Assembly (NCBI GenBank): GCA_037481695.1
Contig: JBBFLE010000007.1
Coordinates: forward strand, 62,001-126,000
DNA length: 64,000 nt
Reading direction: 5' to 3'
Source of the DNA: a bacterium
Lineage (GTDB): Bacteria > Desulfobacterota > Desulfocorpusculales > Desulfocorpusculum
In this document: piece after piece, positions 55,377-63,689 of the stretch
Numbering within the stretch: the stretch's first letter is position 1
How the letters are laid out: every line of letters begins with the position of its first letter
Program-made: the position numbers and the translations under genes
Notes under the pieces: model-generated
Seen by the model: only the letters and a program-made list of their open reading frames with translations
Database searches by the model: none
What the model was told of the DNA's origin: nothing

Positions 55377-57470
55377 TTATTCTCCTTCAGAGCATCTTTG
55401 GATGTTGCACATCAGAACCCTCAGGTTGGTGGCTCCCATGGGCTTGTCGTAATGAGCCGGGTCATTGTCCGTGAGGATGTTGATGTTAGAGACATGGAAG
55501 CCGTGATGTGGCTCTTCCATCTCCGGGTACCACCAGCCATGTTCGGCTGCCACCACCCTTGGATCCAGAATATCCGTCAGCTTGGCTCTCTGCTTGATTC
55601 TTCCCCTGGGGCTTGAGATCCAGACCCAGTCTCCGTTTTGTATCCCATGACGGGCCGCTGTATCCGGATGGATCTCACAAATGGGTTCGGGCCTGATCTC
55701 CCTGAGCCAGGGTATCTGTCTGTTGGCTGAATGGAAAAACACAGGGATGCGCTGGCCTGTGGTGAGAATGTAAGGATACTTTTCCATGAGCTCGGGTGTG
55801 GAATAAGGGCTCTCGGGTATCTCTCTGTAAGTGGGAAGGGGATCATAGCCCCATTTCTGGAATGTGGTGCAATACAGCTCCACCTTTCCTGTGGGTGTGG
55901 AAAACCCCTTATTGATGTACTTTCGATATTCCATCTCGCCCTTTAGATACCCCATCTCCTTGAATTCTCTCCATTTGAGGCCCGAGGGCTCCAACATGTA
56001 GTCCAGGGCCTGTTCCATGTTTTCCCACCACTGGGTCTGCCCCATCTTTTTGCCCAGGAGCATGAATATTTCGTGATCCTGCTTGCATTCCCCCACCGTG
56101 ATGCATTTGTTTCTGGCCACCACGTAGCCGTGGCGTTTCCAGAAATCCCCTACGTAGTCCTGCTCTATCCATGTGGCTGCAGGCAGAAAAACATGGCCCA
56201 ACTCGGCTGTGGGAGTCAGAAAAAAGTCGATGCAGGCAAGGAATTCCACCTGGGAGAGGGCCTTGTAAACCTCTTGGGAATTGGCCCTTGTGATCACCGG
56301 ATTGGTGCCGCAAAGCAGCATGCCCCTGATCCTGTAGGGCTCCCCTTTTAGAATGGCATCCCAGACATGCTTGGGGCTTACCAGGGCCACCCTGGCGGCC
56401 AGCTTGTTTTGCTGGGCTCCCAGCATCTTTTCCCTCTGCTGGCTGGGAAGGGCCTTGTGGAGGGCCACATCGCTCACGGTGCGCACCTTGGGGGGGACAA
56501 AAAACACATTTCCCCCCGGCACGTCCAGATTTCCGCTTAGGGCCATGAGCCCTATGAGAAGCCTGTTGGCGTCCGTGCAGTTGAGGGTCTGTTCTATGGG
56601 GACCCCCCACTGGATGCAGGCAGGTTTTGTCCTGGAGTACATCCTGGCTGCAGCCGCTATCTTATCCCTGGGCACCCAGGTGACCCCTTCCACCCTGTCC
56701 AGCGGCCATTGCATGACCCTTTCCCTAAAGGCTTCCCAGCCGTGAACGAAATGGGACACGAACTCCCTGTCGTAAAGGTTCTCCTGGATGATCACGTAAA
56801 GCATGCCCAAAGCCAGGGCGGCGTCAGTGCCTGGTCGCAACTGGAGGTGAATATCCGCCCTCTGGGCCAGATAAACCCGCCTGGGGTCCACAGTGATCAG
56901 TCTTGCACCTTGTTGCAGGGCCTTGAGGAGTTTTGTGCCCTTGTACTCGTCTGGATTGGTCCACGGGGCATTGTTGGCCCAAACCATCACCAGGGCGGGT
57001 TTCCCATCGTAGTCGCACACAGGAAGGTTGCCGCAGGTCACCAGGGAAGCTCCTATCCTGGATACGTAGCACATGTGGCCTGCTGTGATGACATTGGGCG
57101 TGCCCAGAAGGTTGGCGAAGCGGTACAGGAAGCTCTCATAATCCCTGCCTGTGCCCTGTCCTATGCAGATGGCCTCGGGCCCGCTTTGCTCTATTATCTC
57201 TCGGAACTTACCTGCCACCGTGTCCAGAGCCTCTTCCCAGCTCACCTTCACCCACCTGTTCTCAAGCTTCTTGAGAGGGGAAGTGACCCTCTTGGGGTGG
57301 TAAACCAGCTGTTTCACTGCCAAGGCCTTGGAGCAAAGGGTACCTTCGCTAATGGGTGAGTCCGGATCAGGCTCCACCTTGAGAAGCCTTCCTTCCTCCA
57401 CGTGGGCGATGATACCGCATCCGCCGTGGCAACTACGGCAAGCTGTGCGGATTTTTTGGGTTTCTCCCAT
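55377..57470 (-). CDS. molybdopterin oxidoreductase catalytic subunit (DMSO reductase family)
   Basis: A 697-residue bis-MGD enzyme. Residues C11, C14, C18 and C46 bind a [4Fe-4S] cluster (CRSCHGGCG ... LCSKA), and C134 (AGHMCYVSR) lies where the Mo or W ligand is expected. No Tat signal is present, so it is cytoplasmic. ATG 57470 is favoured over 57476 because GGAGG then lies 6 bases upstream. The partner subunit follows at once, and a phenylacetate-CoA ligase-like gene leads the operon. This recalls phenylacetyl-CoA oxidation systems (Pad type), but acetylene hydratase-like or other functions remain possible. Confidence 0.88.
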   Translation of the reverse strand: MGETQKIRTACRSCHGGCGIIAHVEEGRLLKVEPDPDSPISEGTLCSKALAVKQLVYHPKRVTSPLKKLENRWVKVSWEEALDTVAGKFREIIEQSGPEAICIGQGTGRDYESFLYRFANLLGTPNVITAGHMCYVSRIGASLVTCGNLPVCDYDGKPALVMVWANNAPWTNPDEYKGTKLLKALQQGARLITVDPRRVYLAQRADIHLQLRPGTDAALALGMLYVIIQENLYDREFVSHFVHGWEAFRERVMQWPLDRVEGVTWVPRDKIAAAARMYSRTKPACIQWGVPIEQTLNCTDANRLLIGLMALSGNLDVPGGNVFFVPPKVRTVSDVALHKALPSQQREKMLGAQQNKLAARVALVSPKHVWDAILKGEPYRIRGMLLCGTNPVITRANSQEVYKALSQVEFLACIDFFLTPTAELGHVFLPAATWIEQDYVGDFWKRHGYVVARNKCITVGECKQDHEIFMLLGKKMGQTQWWENMEQALDYMLEPSGLKWREFKEMGYLKGEMEYRKYINKGFSTPTGKVELYCTTFQKWGYDPLPTYREIPESPYSTPELMEKYPYILTTGQRIPVFFHSANRQIPWLREIRPEPICEIHPDTAARHGIQNGDWVWISSPRGRIKQRAKLTDILDPRVVAAEHGWWYPEMEEPHHGFHVSNINILTDNDPAHYDKPMGATNLRVLMCNIQRCSEGE

Positions 57471-57630
57471 CCTCATCCTCCAGATGTGGGCTTATGAAAT
57501 CCATGATATTGGCGAAGATCATTATGATCTGTGCGTTTCTCCTCAAGGCCGGCCAATGCTGGGAAATTTCCAACAAGGATGCAGCGCTTTTCTTTATGTT
57601 TTGTATTTCTTCTCTCACGAGCCGAATCAT
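57433..57630 (-). CDS. small protein coupled to the CoA ligase gene
   Basis: A 65-residue open frame whose ATG overlaps the ligase stop as ATGA (57627-57630) and whose end overlaps the start of the molybdopterin gene by 38 bases. The sequence has a helical first two-thirds (VREEIQNIKKSAASLLEISQ). The overlaps on both sides suggest a real, translationally coupled gene; a chaperone or assembly factor is only a guess. No family recognised. Confidence 0.45.
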   Translation of the reverse strand: MIRLVREEIQNIKKSAASLLEISQHWPALRRNAQIIMIFANIMDFISPHLEDEDGRNPKNPHSLP

Positions 57631-58940
57631 GGGTTGTGCTCCCTCAAATCCCGGAAACGGCGGGCCTTCAAGCTGTAGCGGGGCAGGCTTCCATGGGGAA
57701 CCAGTTCCACCTGGAAGGTCAGGTTAGTGGCTGTCTTGAGCCTCTGAGATAATCCAGAGGAAAGTGCCTGAGCTTCGTGAATGGAAATTTCAGATACGGG
57801 CTCGGCCCTGAGGCATATCTGGTCCATGCTTCCAGGCCTGCTCACAACTATTTCGTACTCACCTATTTGGGGGAATTCTCCCCTGAGGAGCTCCTCCACG
57901 CTCTTGGGGGAAAACAAGACGCCTCGGATCTTGCGCAGATCGTCAGATCGACCCAGGACCTCTTTAATTTTTCTGGAAGTCCTGCCGCAGCTGCAAGAGG
58001 CCTCACCGCGAACCACAAGATCATTGGTCTTGAAGCGTATGACTGGAAATGATCTTCGGCCCAAAGGCGTGACCACAGCCACCCCTGTCTCGCCTTGCTC
58101 AACCTCTCTGGAGGTATCCTGGGGATCCAGGATCTCCACCAGGAAAAAAGGCTCTATTATGTGAAGCCCCTTTTTCTGCTCACACATCCCGGCCCAACCG
58201 CAGGGCTCTGTGCCCCCTACATGGTCAAAGACGTGGCACTGAAACAACTTTTCCAGCCTGGCTCTGGTGGCCTCGGGCATGGGCTCCCCGGCGCACAAGA
58301 TACGCTCCAGGCCCAATTGAGCCGGATCCAGCCCCATGGTGGCAGCCTGCTCTGCCATGTGAAGCCCGTAGGTGGGCGTGCACATCATGGCATTGGCCCC
58401 CAGCTCCAGGATCTTTTGGATTCTGGCCTTTGTGTCCAGGGCGCCTCCCGGCACCACCTCGCAACCCAACTTCTCTGCAGCATAGTGGGCTTCCCAAAAG
58501 GCCACGTAAACGTTGTACCCGAAAGGCAGAAAAACCCTGTGTCTGGGCCTGAAACCGGCCATGTACAGAATGTGGCACCATGCCTCCACCCTCCATTGCC
58601 AGCTCTCGTAGGTCTCGGGCACGTATACGGGCTTTCCAGTTGTGCCGCTGGTCTGACGAAATGTGGTCACCTCCTGGATGTCCACACCCAAAATTCCCCC
58701 GTAAGGCCGAGGCTCCAGATCCTGGAAGGCCCTGAGCTCTTCTTTTTCCGTCAAGGGGATTTGGCAAAGATCTTGGAGCTGAACAATATCCTGGGGCTGG
58801 ATTCCCTTAAGCTTCTCCCTGTAAAGAGGAGATTTTTCTTTGGCGTAAGAGAGCAGGGCCCTGAAATAACGAAGCTCTATCTGCTCTAGTTTCTCTTGGG
58901 CAAGGGTCTCCAGGTATGGATTCCAGTATGGAGGCTCCAT
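57627..58940 (-). CDS. phenylacetate-CoA ligase family enzyme
   Basis: A 437-residue adenylate-forming enzyme of the PaaK group, shorter than ordinary acyl-CoA synthetases. TTFRQTSGTTGKPVYVPET is the P-loop, VFDHVGGTEPCGWAGMC the A5-like motif, and VIRFKTNDLVVRG with CSCGRTSRKIKEVLGRSDD the hinge typical of PaaK. It activates an aryl or related carboxylic acid with ATP and CoA. It is the first gene of the operon, behind a regulated promoter, and is presumably the entry step for the substrate of the molybdopterin enzyme. Confidence 0.9.
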   Translation of the reverse strand: MEPPYWNPYLETLAQEKLEQIELRYFRALLSYAKEKSPLYREKLKGIQPQDIVQLQDLCQIPLTEKEELRAFQDLEPRPYGGILGVDIQEVTTFRQTSGTTGKPVYVPETYESWQWRVEAWCHILYMAGFRPRHRVFLPFGYNVYVAFWEAHYAAEKLGCEVVPGGALDTKARIQKILELGANAMMCTPTYGLHMAEQAATMGLDPAQLGLERILCAGEPMPEATRARLEKLFQCHVFDHVGGTEPCGWAGMCEQKKGLHIIEPFFLVEILDPQDTSREVEQGETGVAVVTPLGRRSFPVIRFKTNDLVVRGEASCSCGRTSRKIKEVLGRSDDLRKIRGVLFSPKSVEELLRGEFPQIGEYEIVVSRPGSMDQICLRAEPVSEISIHEAQALSSGLSQRLKTATNLTFQVELVPHGSLPRYSLKARRFRDLREHNP

Positions 58941-58952
58941 TCTTGTCTCACA

Positions 58953-58973
58953 TTGTGAAATATGATTTCACAA
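58953..58973. promoter_or_regulatory. perfect palindromic operator
   Basis: TTGTGAAAT (58953-58961), ATG, ATTTCACAA (58965-58973): 9-base arms with no mismatch. It lies directly downstream of the -10 box of the CoA-ligase operon, covering the expected transcription start, where a bound repressor would block. The IclR protein encoded in the same operon is the obvious candidate. Confidence 0.7.
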
Positions 58974-58974
58974 A

Positions 58975-59004
58975 ATCATATCCGTTCTCTTGCCCATGTG
59001 TCAA
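58975..59004 (-). promoter_or_regulatory. sigma70-type promoter of the CoA-ligase / molybdopterin operon
   Basis: On the minus strand TTGACA (59004-58999), 18 bases, TATGAT (58980-58975): close to consensus. The ligase ATG is 35 bases downstream of the -10 box. Confidence 0.75.
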
Positions 59005-59027
59005 GAAAAAAATTTCTCAAAAAAAGC

Positions 59028-59055
59028 TTGACTAAATCCGTACCATGTTCATAAT
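59028..59055 (+). promoter_or_regulatory. sigma70-type promoter of metK
   Basis: TTGACT (59028-59033), 16 bases, CATAAT (59050-59055), upstream of the riboswitch and divergent from the ligase promoter. Confidence 0.65.
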
Positions 59056-59100
59056 AGGTATCAATGTCGGACCGGAGGTGAAAGCTCCCTCAAGGTAGAT

Positions 59101-59216
59101 GCTAGGAGCATCGAGAGTGGCGTGAGGGTCTTGGCCCGATGACCGCCCGGCAACCTGGTGAAAGCCGCCAAGGTGCCAATGCCAGCCCCGCCGCGGGCGC
59201 GGGAACGATGCGGCTC
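59101..59216 (+). ncRNA. SAM-I (S-box) riboswitch
   Basis: Conserved pieces occur in order: GAGCATCGAGAG, GTGAGGGTCTTGGCCCGATG, GCCCGGCAACC and AAGGTGCCAATGCC. The helix P1 is closed by GCATCG (59108-59113) with CGATGC (59206-59211). The pattern is that of SAM-I aptamers, with GTGAGGG where most have GGAGGGA. It binds S-adenosylmethionine, the product of the downstream enzyme, and should switch metK off when SAM is plentiful. Confidence 0.88.
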
Positions 59217-59241
59217 TGGATGAGCAAAAAAGGGCTTGGTG

Positions 59242-59267
59242 CCCTCCATCCGGAGGGTTTGTTGTTT
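59242..59267 (+). terminator. riboswitch-controlled intrinsic terminator
   Basis: CCCTCC (59242-59247), loop ATCC, GGAGGG (59252-59257), then TTTGTTGTTT. Located 26 bases after the SAM-I aptamer, it is the likely expression platform. It leaves about 150 leader bases before metK. Confidence 0.65.
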
Positions 59268-59414
59268 CCCGGACCAAGGTACAAAGGCTGAGCCCACCAT
59301 CGAAGCCACCTTCTCGATTCCTTGCGGAAACCCCCAGGTGCTCACCCATGACCCGGCATCCCTGAGCCGCTGGTTGCGCCAGGGAGTAAATCTTTCCCAG
59401 AGGAGTGAGGAAAA

Positions 59415-60563
59415 ATGAAAAAAAAGGTAAAGTGCGCCGGAGGGCTTGCTTGGGGAGCCGAAAAGACTCTTTTTACCAGCGAATCGGTTTGCGAAGGCCA
59501 TCCGGACAAGGTTTGCGATTACATTGCGGATTCCATTCTAGATGCTCACATTTCTCAGGACCCCCGCGCCAGGGTGGCCTGCGAGGTGCTTTGCAAAGAG
59601 GATCATGTTGTCCTGGCAGGAGAGATAACCTCGGGAGCTTCTGTGGATCACGAGGCTGTGGCCAGGCAGGCTATCCAGGAGATAGGTTACACATACGAGG
59701 ATCAACCTTTCCACAGCCAAAAAGTAAGCATCATCAAGCTCATAAGCCGCCAGGCTCAGGAGATCGCTCAGGGTGTGAATTCGGAGACCAACCCTGACAA
59801 GGAACAGGGAGCCGGAGATCAGGGCATAATGTTCGGCTATGCCACTGATGAGACCCCTGAGCTGATGCCCCTTCCCATAGTGCTGGCCCATGGTCTGGCC
59901 AAGGGGCTGGCAGAAGACAGAAAAGAGGGAAAGTTCCCCTGGCTCAGACCAGATGGTAAGACCCAGGTCACGGTGCAGTACCAAAACGGCACCCCCATAC
60001 GTGTGGAGCGAATCCTGGTTTCCACCCAGCACTCGGCGGATGTGGACAGAGAAACCATTTTGGCATATGTGAGCCAGCACCTGGCTCCCAGGGCACTTGG
60101 AAAGTGGTACAGGCCCGATATGGAAATCAGGGTCAATCCCACAGGGAGCTTTGTTCAGGGCGGTCCTTCGGCTGACTGCGGGGTGACCGGCCGGAAGATC
60201 ATAGTGGACACCTACGGCGGAGCCGCCCGCCATGGAGGGGGGGCCTTCAGCGGAAAAGATCCTTCCAAGGTGGACAGAAGCGGAGCCTATTTCTGCCGTT
60301 TCGTGGCAAGGCAACTGGTCAAGCAGGGAATAGCCAGGAAGGCTGAGATTCAGGTGGCCTACATGATTGGGGTGGCCAAGCCCGCCTCGGTCAAGGTGGA
60401 GACCTTTGGAACCGGAGACCCCCGAGCAGCCGCAGAATTTGTGCGCCAGTTTGACTTCAGACCAGCGGCCATCATCGAACGCTTGGACCTGCTAAGGCCC
60501 CTGTATCGCAGGACCACCAATTACGGGCACTTCGGCAAGCCTGATCTGCCCTGGGAGGAATGA
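59415..60563 (+). CDS. metK: S-adenosylmethionine synthetase
   Basis: A 382-residue enzyme joining methionine and ATP into SAM. Clear motifs: FTSESVCEGHPDKVCDYIAD (ATP/methionine site), GAGDQGIMFGYA (signature 1) and GGGAFSGKDPSKVDRS (signature 2, P-loop-like). GGAGTGAGG lies before the ATG. The initial 14 or so residues extend beyond the usual start. Expression is governed by the SAM-I riboswitch and terminator upstream, a direct feedback loop. Confidence 0.97.
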   Translation: MKKKVKCAGGLAWGAEKTLFTSESVCEGHPDKVCDYIADSILDAHISQDPRARVACEVLCKEDHVVLAGEITSGASVDHEAVARQAIQEIGYTYEDQPFHSQKVSIIKLISRQAQEIAQGVNSETNPDKEQGAGDQGIMFGYATDETPELMPLPIVLAHGLAKGLAEDRKEGKFPWLRPDGKTQVTVQYQNGTPIRVERILVSTQHSADVDRETILAYVSQHLAPRALGKWYRPDMEIRVNPTGSFVQGGPSADCGVTGRKIIVDTYGGAARHGGGAFSGKDPSKVDRSGAYFCRFVARQLVKQGIARKAEIQVAYMIGVAKPASVKVETFGTGDPRAAAEFVRQFDFRPAAIIERLDLLRPLYRRTTNYGHFGKPDLPWEE

Positions 60564-60675
60564 TCCAGCTTGAGCAAATCCGGGACCTCCTGTAAAATCC
60601 AAGCGGCCCAGTAGCCCCTTTTGTGTTGGTTGTGCTGCTGGCAGGTTTGGAAAAAAGAGCATGGGAGGTCCTGCC

Positions 60676-62259
60676 ATGAACATCTGGATGACCCTGGCCA
60701 AGGCCGTGGCCCTGTACCCCAATAAGATAGGGGTCGTGGACGGCAAGACCCGCCTCACCTACGCCCAGGTGGGAGAAAGGGTAGAGGCCCTGGCAGGGTT
60801 TCTTCAGAAAAAGGGGGTAAGACCAGGAGAGCGCATAGCCATACTGGAGGTCAACAGCCACAGGTTTCTGGAGACCTATTATGCTGCAGCCGGCACCGGA
60901 GCTATCCTGAATCCCCTGAACTATCGCCTTTCCCCCCAGGAGTTAACTTACATTCTCAGAGATTCCCAGGCCAAATGGCTTTTGGCCAATGCCAGGTTTT
61001 CCTCTCTTGTGGAGGCCACTGTTCAGGAGCAAACCCCCCTGGAAGGGGTCTTGTGGATGGAGGGTCTTCCAAAAATTTCCCTGGGAATCCAACAGATGGC
61101 ATATGAAGAAGCCCTCAAGGTCGTGAACCCCGGGGAATTCCTGCCTGAGCCCACCTTGCCCGGGCAGGTGGCTCATCTCTACTACACGAGTGGCACCACA
61201 GGAAAGCCCAAAGGCGTGATGCTGACCCACCAGAATGTGTGTGTCCATGCCCTTGGAACCATTGCAGAGCTGAATCTTACGGACCGGGATGTGTGGGCTC
61301 ATGTGGCAGCCATGTTCCATCTGGCCGATGCCTGGGCAACCTTTGCCATAACCTGGGTGGGAGGCCGTCATGTCATGGTTGCTCAATTCCAGCCTGAGGA
61401 GGTTCTCTCCATAATCCAGCAGGAGAAGATCACCATAAGCAATCTCATCCCCACAATGCTCAACCTGATGGTCAAACATCCAGATGCACACCGATACGAT
61501 TACTCCAGCCTCAGGGCCATCTTGAGCGGAGGCGCTCCCATAGCTCCAGAGGTGGTCAGGAAAATAGTGGAGGTATTTGGCTGCGATTACATTCAAACCT
61601 ATGGCATGACAGAGACGAGTCCATATCTGACCCTGAGCATCCTCAAAGAGCACCTGCGGCAGCTTCCCCCGGAGGAGCAACTCAGGTTCAAGGCCCGAAC
61701 CGGAAGACCTTTTGTGGCAGTGGAACTCCAGGTGGTGGATGAAAACGGCAAGCCTGTTGCGCCAGATGACTCCACTGTTGGTGAGATTTGGGTCAGGGGG
61801 CAGACCGTGACTCCTGGTTACTGGAACCTTCCTGAGGAAACCCAAAAGGCCTTTCACCAGGGATGGCTCAAGACAGGGGATCTGGCTGTTGTGGATGAGG
61901 AGGGTTATGTAAACATTGTGGACCGCAAGAAAGACATGATCCTCACAGGCGGGGAAAACGTTTATTCCACGGAGGTGGAAAACGTGCTTTACATGCACCC
62001 CAAGGTGCTGGAAGCAGCGGTATTCGGAGTGCCGGATGAGAAATGGGGTGAAGCGGTAAAGGCTGCCGTGGTGTTGAGACAGGGGGAGTCTGCCACCCAG
62101 GAGGAGTTGATTTCTTTTTGCAAGGAGCGCCTGGCTCATTATAAATGCCCTAAATCCATAGACTTTCTTTCCGAATTGCCCAAGACAGGCTCGGGAAAGA
62201 TCACCAAGAAGGCTCTTCGAGATCCCTATTGGAGCGGCTATGACAAGCGTGTACATTGA
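60676..62259 (+). CDS. acyl-CoA synthetase (fatty-acid-CoA ligase type)
   Basis: A 527-residue AMP-forming synthetase. Motifs: YYTSGTTGKPKGVMLTHQN (P-loop), YGMTETSP (A5), WLKTGDLAVVDEEGYVNIVD (A7), DRKKDMILTGGENVYSTEVE (A8) and PKTGSGKITKKALR with the catalytic lysine (A10). All are complete, so it is likely active on medium- or long-chain acids. ATG 60676 follows GGGAGG at 7 bases; ATG 60661 overlaps that site. Single gene between metK and the peptidase. Confidence 0.92.
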   Translation: MNIWMTLAKAVALYPNKIGVVDGKTRLTYAQVGERVEALAGFLQKKGVRPGERIAILEVNSHRFLETYYAAAGTGAILNPLNYRLSPQELTYILRDSQAKWLLANARFSSLVEATVQEQTPLEGVLWMEGLPKISLGIQQMAYEEALKVVNPGEFLPEPTLPGQVAHLYYTSGTTGKPKGVMLTHQNVCVHALGTIAELNLTDRDVWAHVAAMFHLADAWATFAITWVGGRHVMVAQFQPEEVLSIIQQEKITISNLIPTMLNLMVKHPDAHRYDYSSLRAILSGGAPIAPEVVRKIVEVFGCDYIQTYGMTETSPYLTLSILKEHLRQLPPEEQLRFKARTGRPFVAVELQVVDENGKPVAPDDSTVGEIWVRGQTVTPGYWNLPEETQKAFHQGWLKTGDLAVVDEEGYVNIVDRKKDMILTGGENVYSTEVENVLYMHPKVLEAAVFGVPDEKWGEAVKAAVVLRQGESATQEELISFCKERLAHYKCPKSIDFLSELPKTGSGKITKKALRDPYWSGYDKRVH

Positions 62260-62601
62260 ACCGGCCCTGAAAAAAAATCCCTTCAAAACACCCCTTTCGT
62301 ACGCTTCCAAGAGGCCAAGACCCATGCCTCTTGATGCAAATGCTCCAATCAGGCGGGCCTCTCCGGGAACTAAAGCAAACATGCCACCTGGATCTTTTGA
62401 CCTAAGCCTGTGAAGCGCCCCTCTTTGGTGTGAAAGAGAGATTTCTGGGGCCTTGGATGTGGCTGAACCAGCCAGGACCCCAGGCTAATAAATGATGCCT
62501 GCAAGATCCATGGGCCTTGCCACGGAGCCCGTATTGCCTTGGCTAGCCTCAGGCCAGCGCAAGGCTTATAATCTGGCATTGGAGGCATCCGGAGGCCAGC
62601 T
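62260..62601. other. 342-base intergenic stretch
   Basis: No gene or hairpin with a T-run supported. GGAGG just before 62602 belongs to the next gene. Several GCC-rich stretches only. Confidence 0.45.
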
Positions 62602-63630
62602 TTGAGCCAGACAGGGCAGAACAACTCCATAACCGATGTGAAGGGGATCCTGGTGGGCCATTTCACCGAGCCCAAAGCCGCCTCTGGGGTCAGTGTGGTC
62701 ATGTGTCCTCAGGGCGGAGTTGGAGCAGTGGATGTGAGGGGGGCAGCACCCGGCACAAGGGAGACAGATCTTCTGGCTCCCCAGAACCTGGTGGAAAAGC
62801 TCCAGGCCGTGGTGCTCAGCGGCGGATCGGTCTTCGGGCTGGCTGCTGCCGATGGTGTGGTGAAATGGCTGGCTGAGCGGGGGCTGGGATTCCCCTTGGA
62901 AGGTAAAGAGGTGGCACCCATAGTGCCTGCTGCGGTGATTTATGATCTGGGCCGAGGCGAGCAGTTCAGACCCCAGGTGAGTGCCCAGTGGGGGTACCTG
63001 GCATGTGAATCAGCCTCGCCAGGGCCGGTGTGCATGGGCTGCGTTGGGGCAGGCACCGGGGCTGTGGCCAATGGGATCAAAGGGGGAGTAGGAACAGCAA
63101 GCGAGCTCCTGGATACTGGTCTTGTGGTGGGAGCCCTGGTTGTGGTCAATGCATATGGCTCGGTTTTGGACCCTGAAACAGGGCTCTTCTGGGAAGTGAG
63201 GCTGGAGATGGACGGGGAGTTGGGGGATGCGGCCCACCGGGCAGTGGAGCCTCCAGCACAGCCTGTATCGGCTCCTGGCAGGAATACCACCTTGGCTGTG
63301 GTGGCCACTGATGCCACCCTTGGCAAGGCCCAGGCCCAGAAGATAGCCCAGATGGCTCATGACGGCTTGGCCAGAGCCATAAGGCCCTCACACACCATGT
63401 TCGACGGGGATACGGTGTTTTGCATCGCCACCTGTGAGAAAAGCCTGCCCATGGCCCAAGGCTTTTTCCAAGGAGCCTGGGCAATTGCCTTGAACCAGAT
63501 CGGAAGGGCTGCGGCCGACACTCTGGCCAGGGCGGTGATGAGAGGCATGGCCGCTGCAGTGGGTGCGTACGGATTTCCGGCTCTGAGGGACCTGCCCAGA
63601 AAGAGCCCAGGTACAAGTCCAAGGAAATAA
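62602..63630 (+). CDS. P1 family peptidase (DmpA/aminopeptidase-like)
   Basis: A 342-residue protein of the DmpA/L-aminopeptidase D-Ala-esterase family, N-terminal-nucleophile-like enzymes that mature by self-cleavage. ITDVKGILVGHFTEPKAASG, VVLSGGSVFGLAAADGVVKW, MGCVGAGTGAVANG and the late SHTMFDGDTVFCIATCEK are typical. The expected nucleophile region (NTTLAVVATDATL) has threonine residues where DmpA has Gly-Ser, so the cleavage site should be checked. TTG start with GGAGG 6 bases upstream. Confidence 0.85.
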   Translation: MSQTGQNNSITDVKGILVGHFTEPKAASGVSVVMCPQGGVGAVDVRGAAPGTRETDLLAPQNLVEKLQAVVLSGGSVFGLAAADGVVKWLAERGLGFPLEGKEVAPIVPAAVIYDLGRGEQFRPQVSAQWGYLACESASPGPVCMGCVGAGTGAVANGIKGGVGTASELLDTGLVVGALVVVNAYGSVLDPETGLFWEVRLEMDGELGDAAHRAVEPPAQPVSAPGRNTTLAVVATDATLGKAQAQKIAQMAHDGLARAIRPSHTMFDGDTVFCIATCEKSLPMAQGFFQGAWAIALNQIGRAAADTLARAVMRGMAAAVGAYGFPALRDLPRKSPGTSPRK

Positions 63631-63689
63631 TACCTGAAAAGGAATGCCCAGGGGCTTAAGGCGTTCCAAAAAAAATAAGGAGGTGAAGC

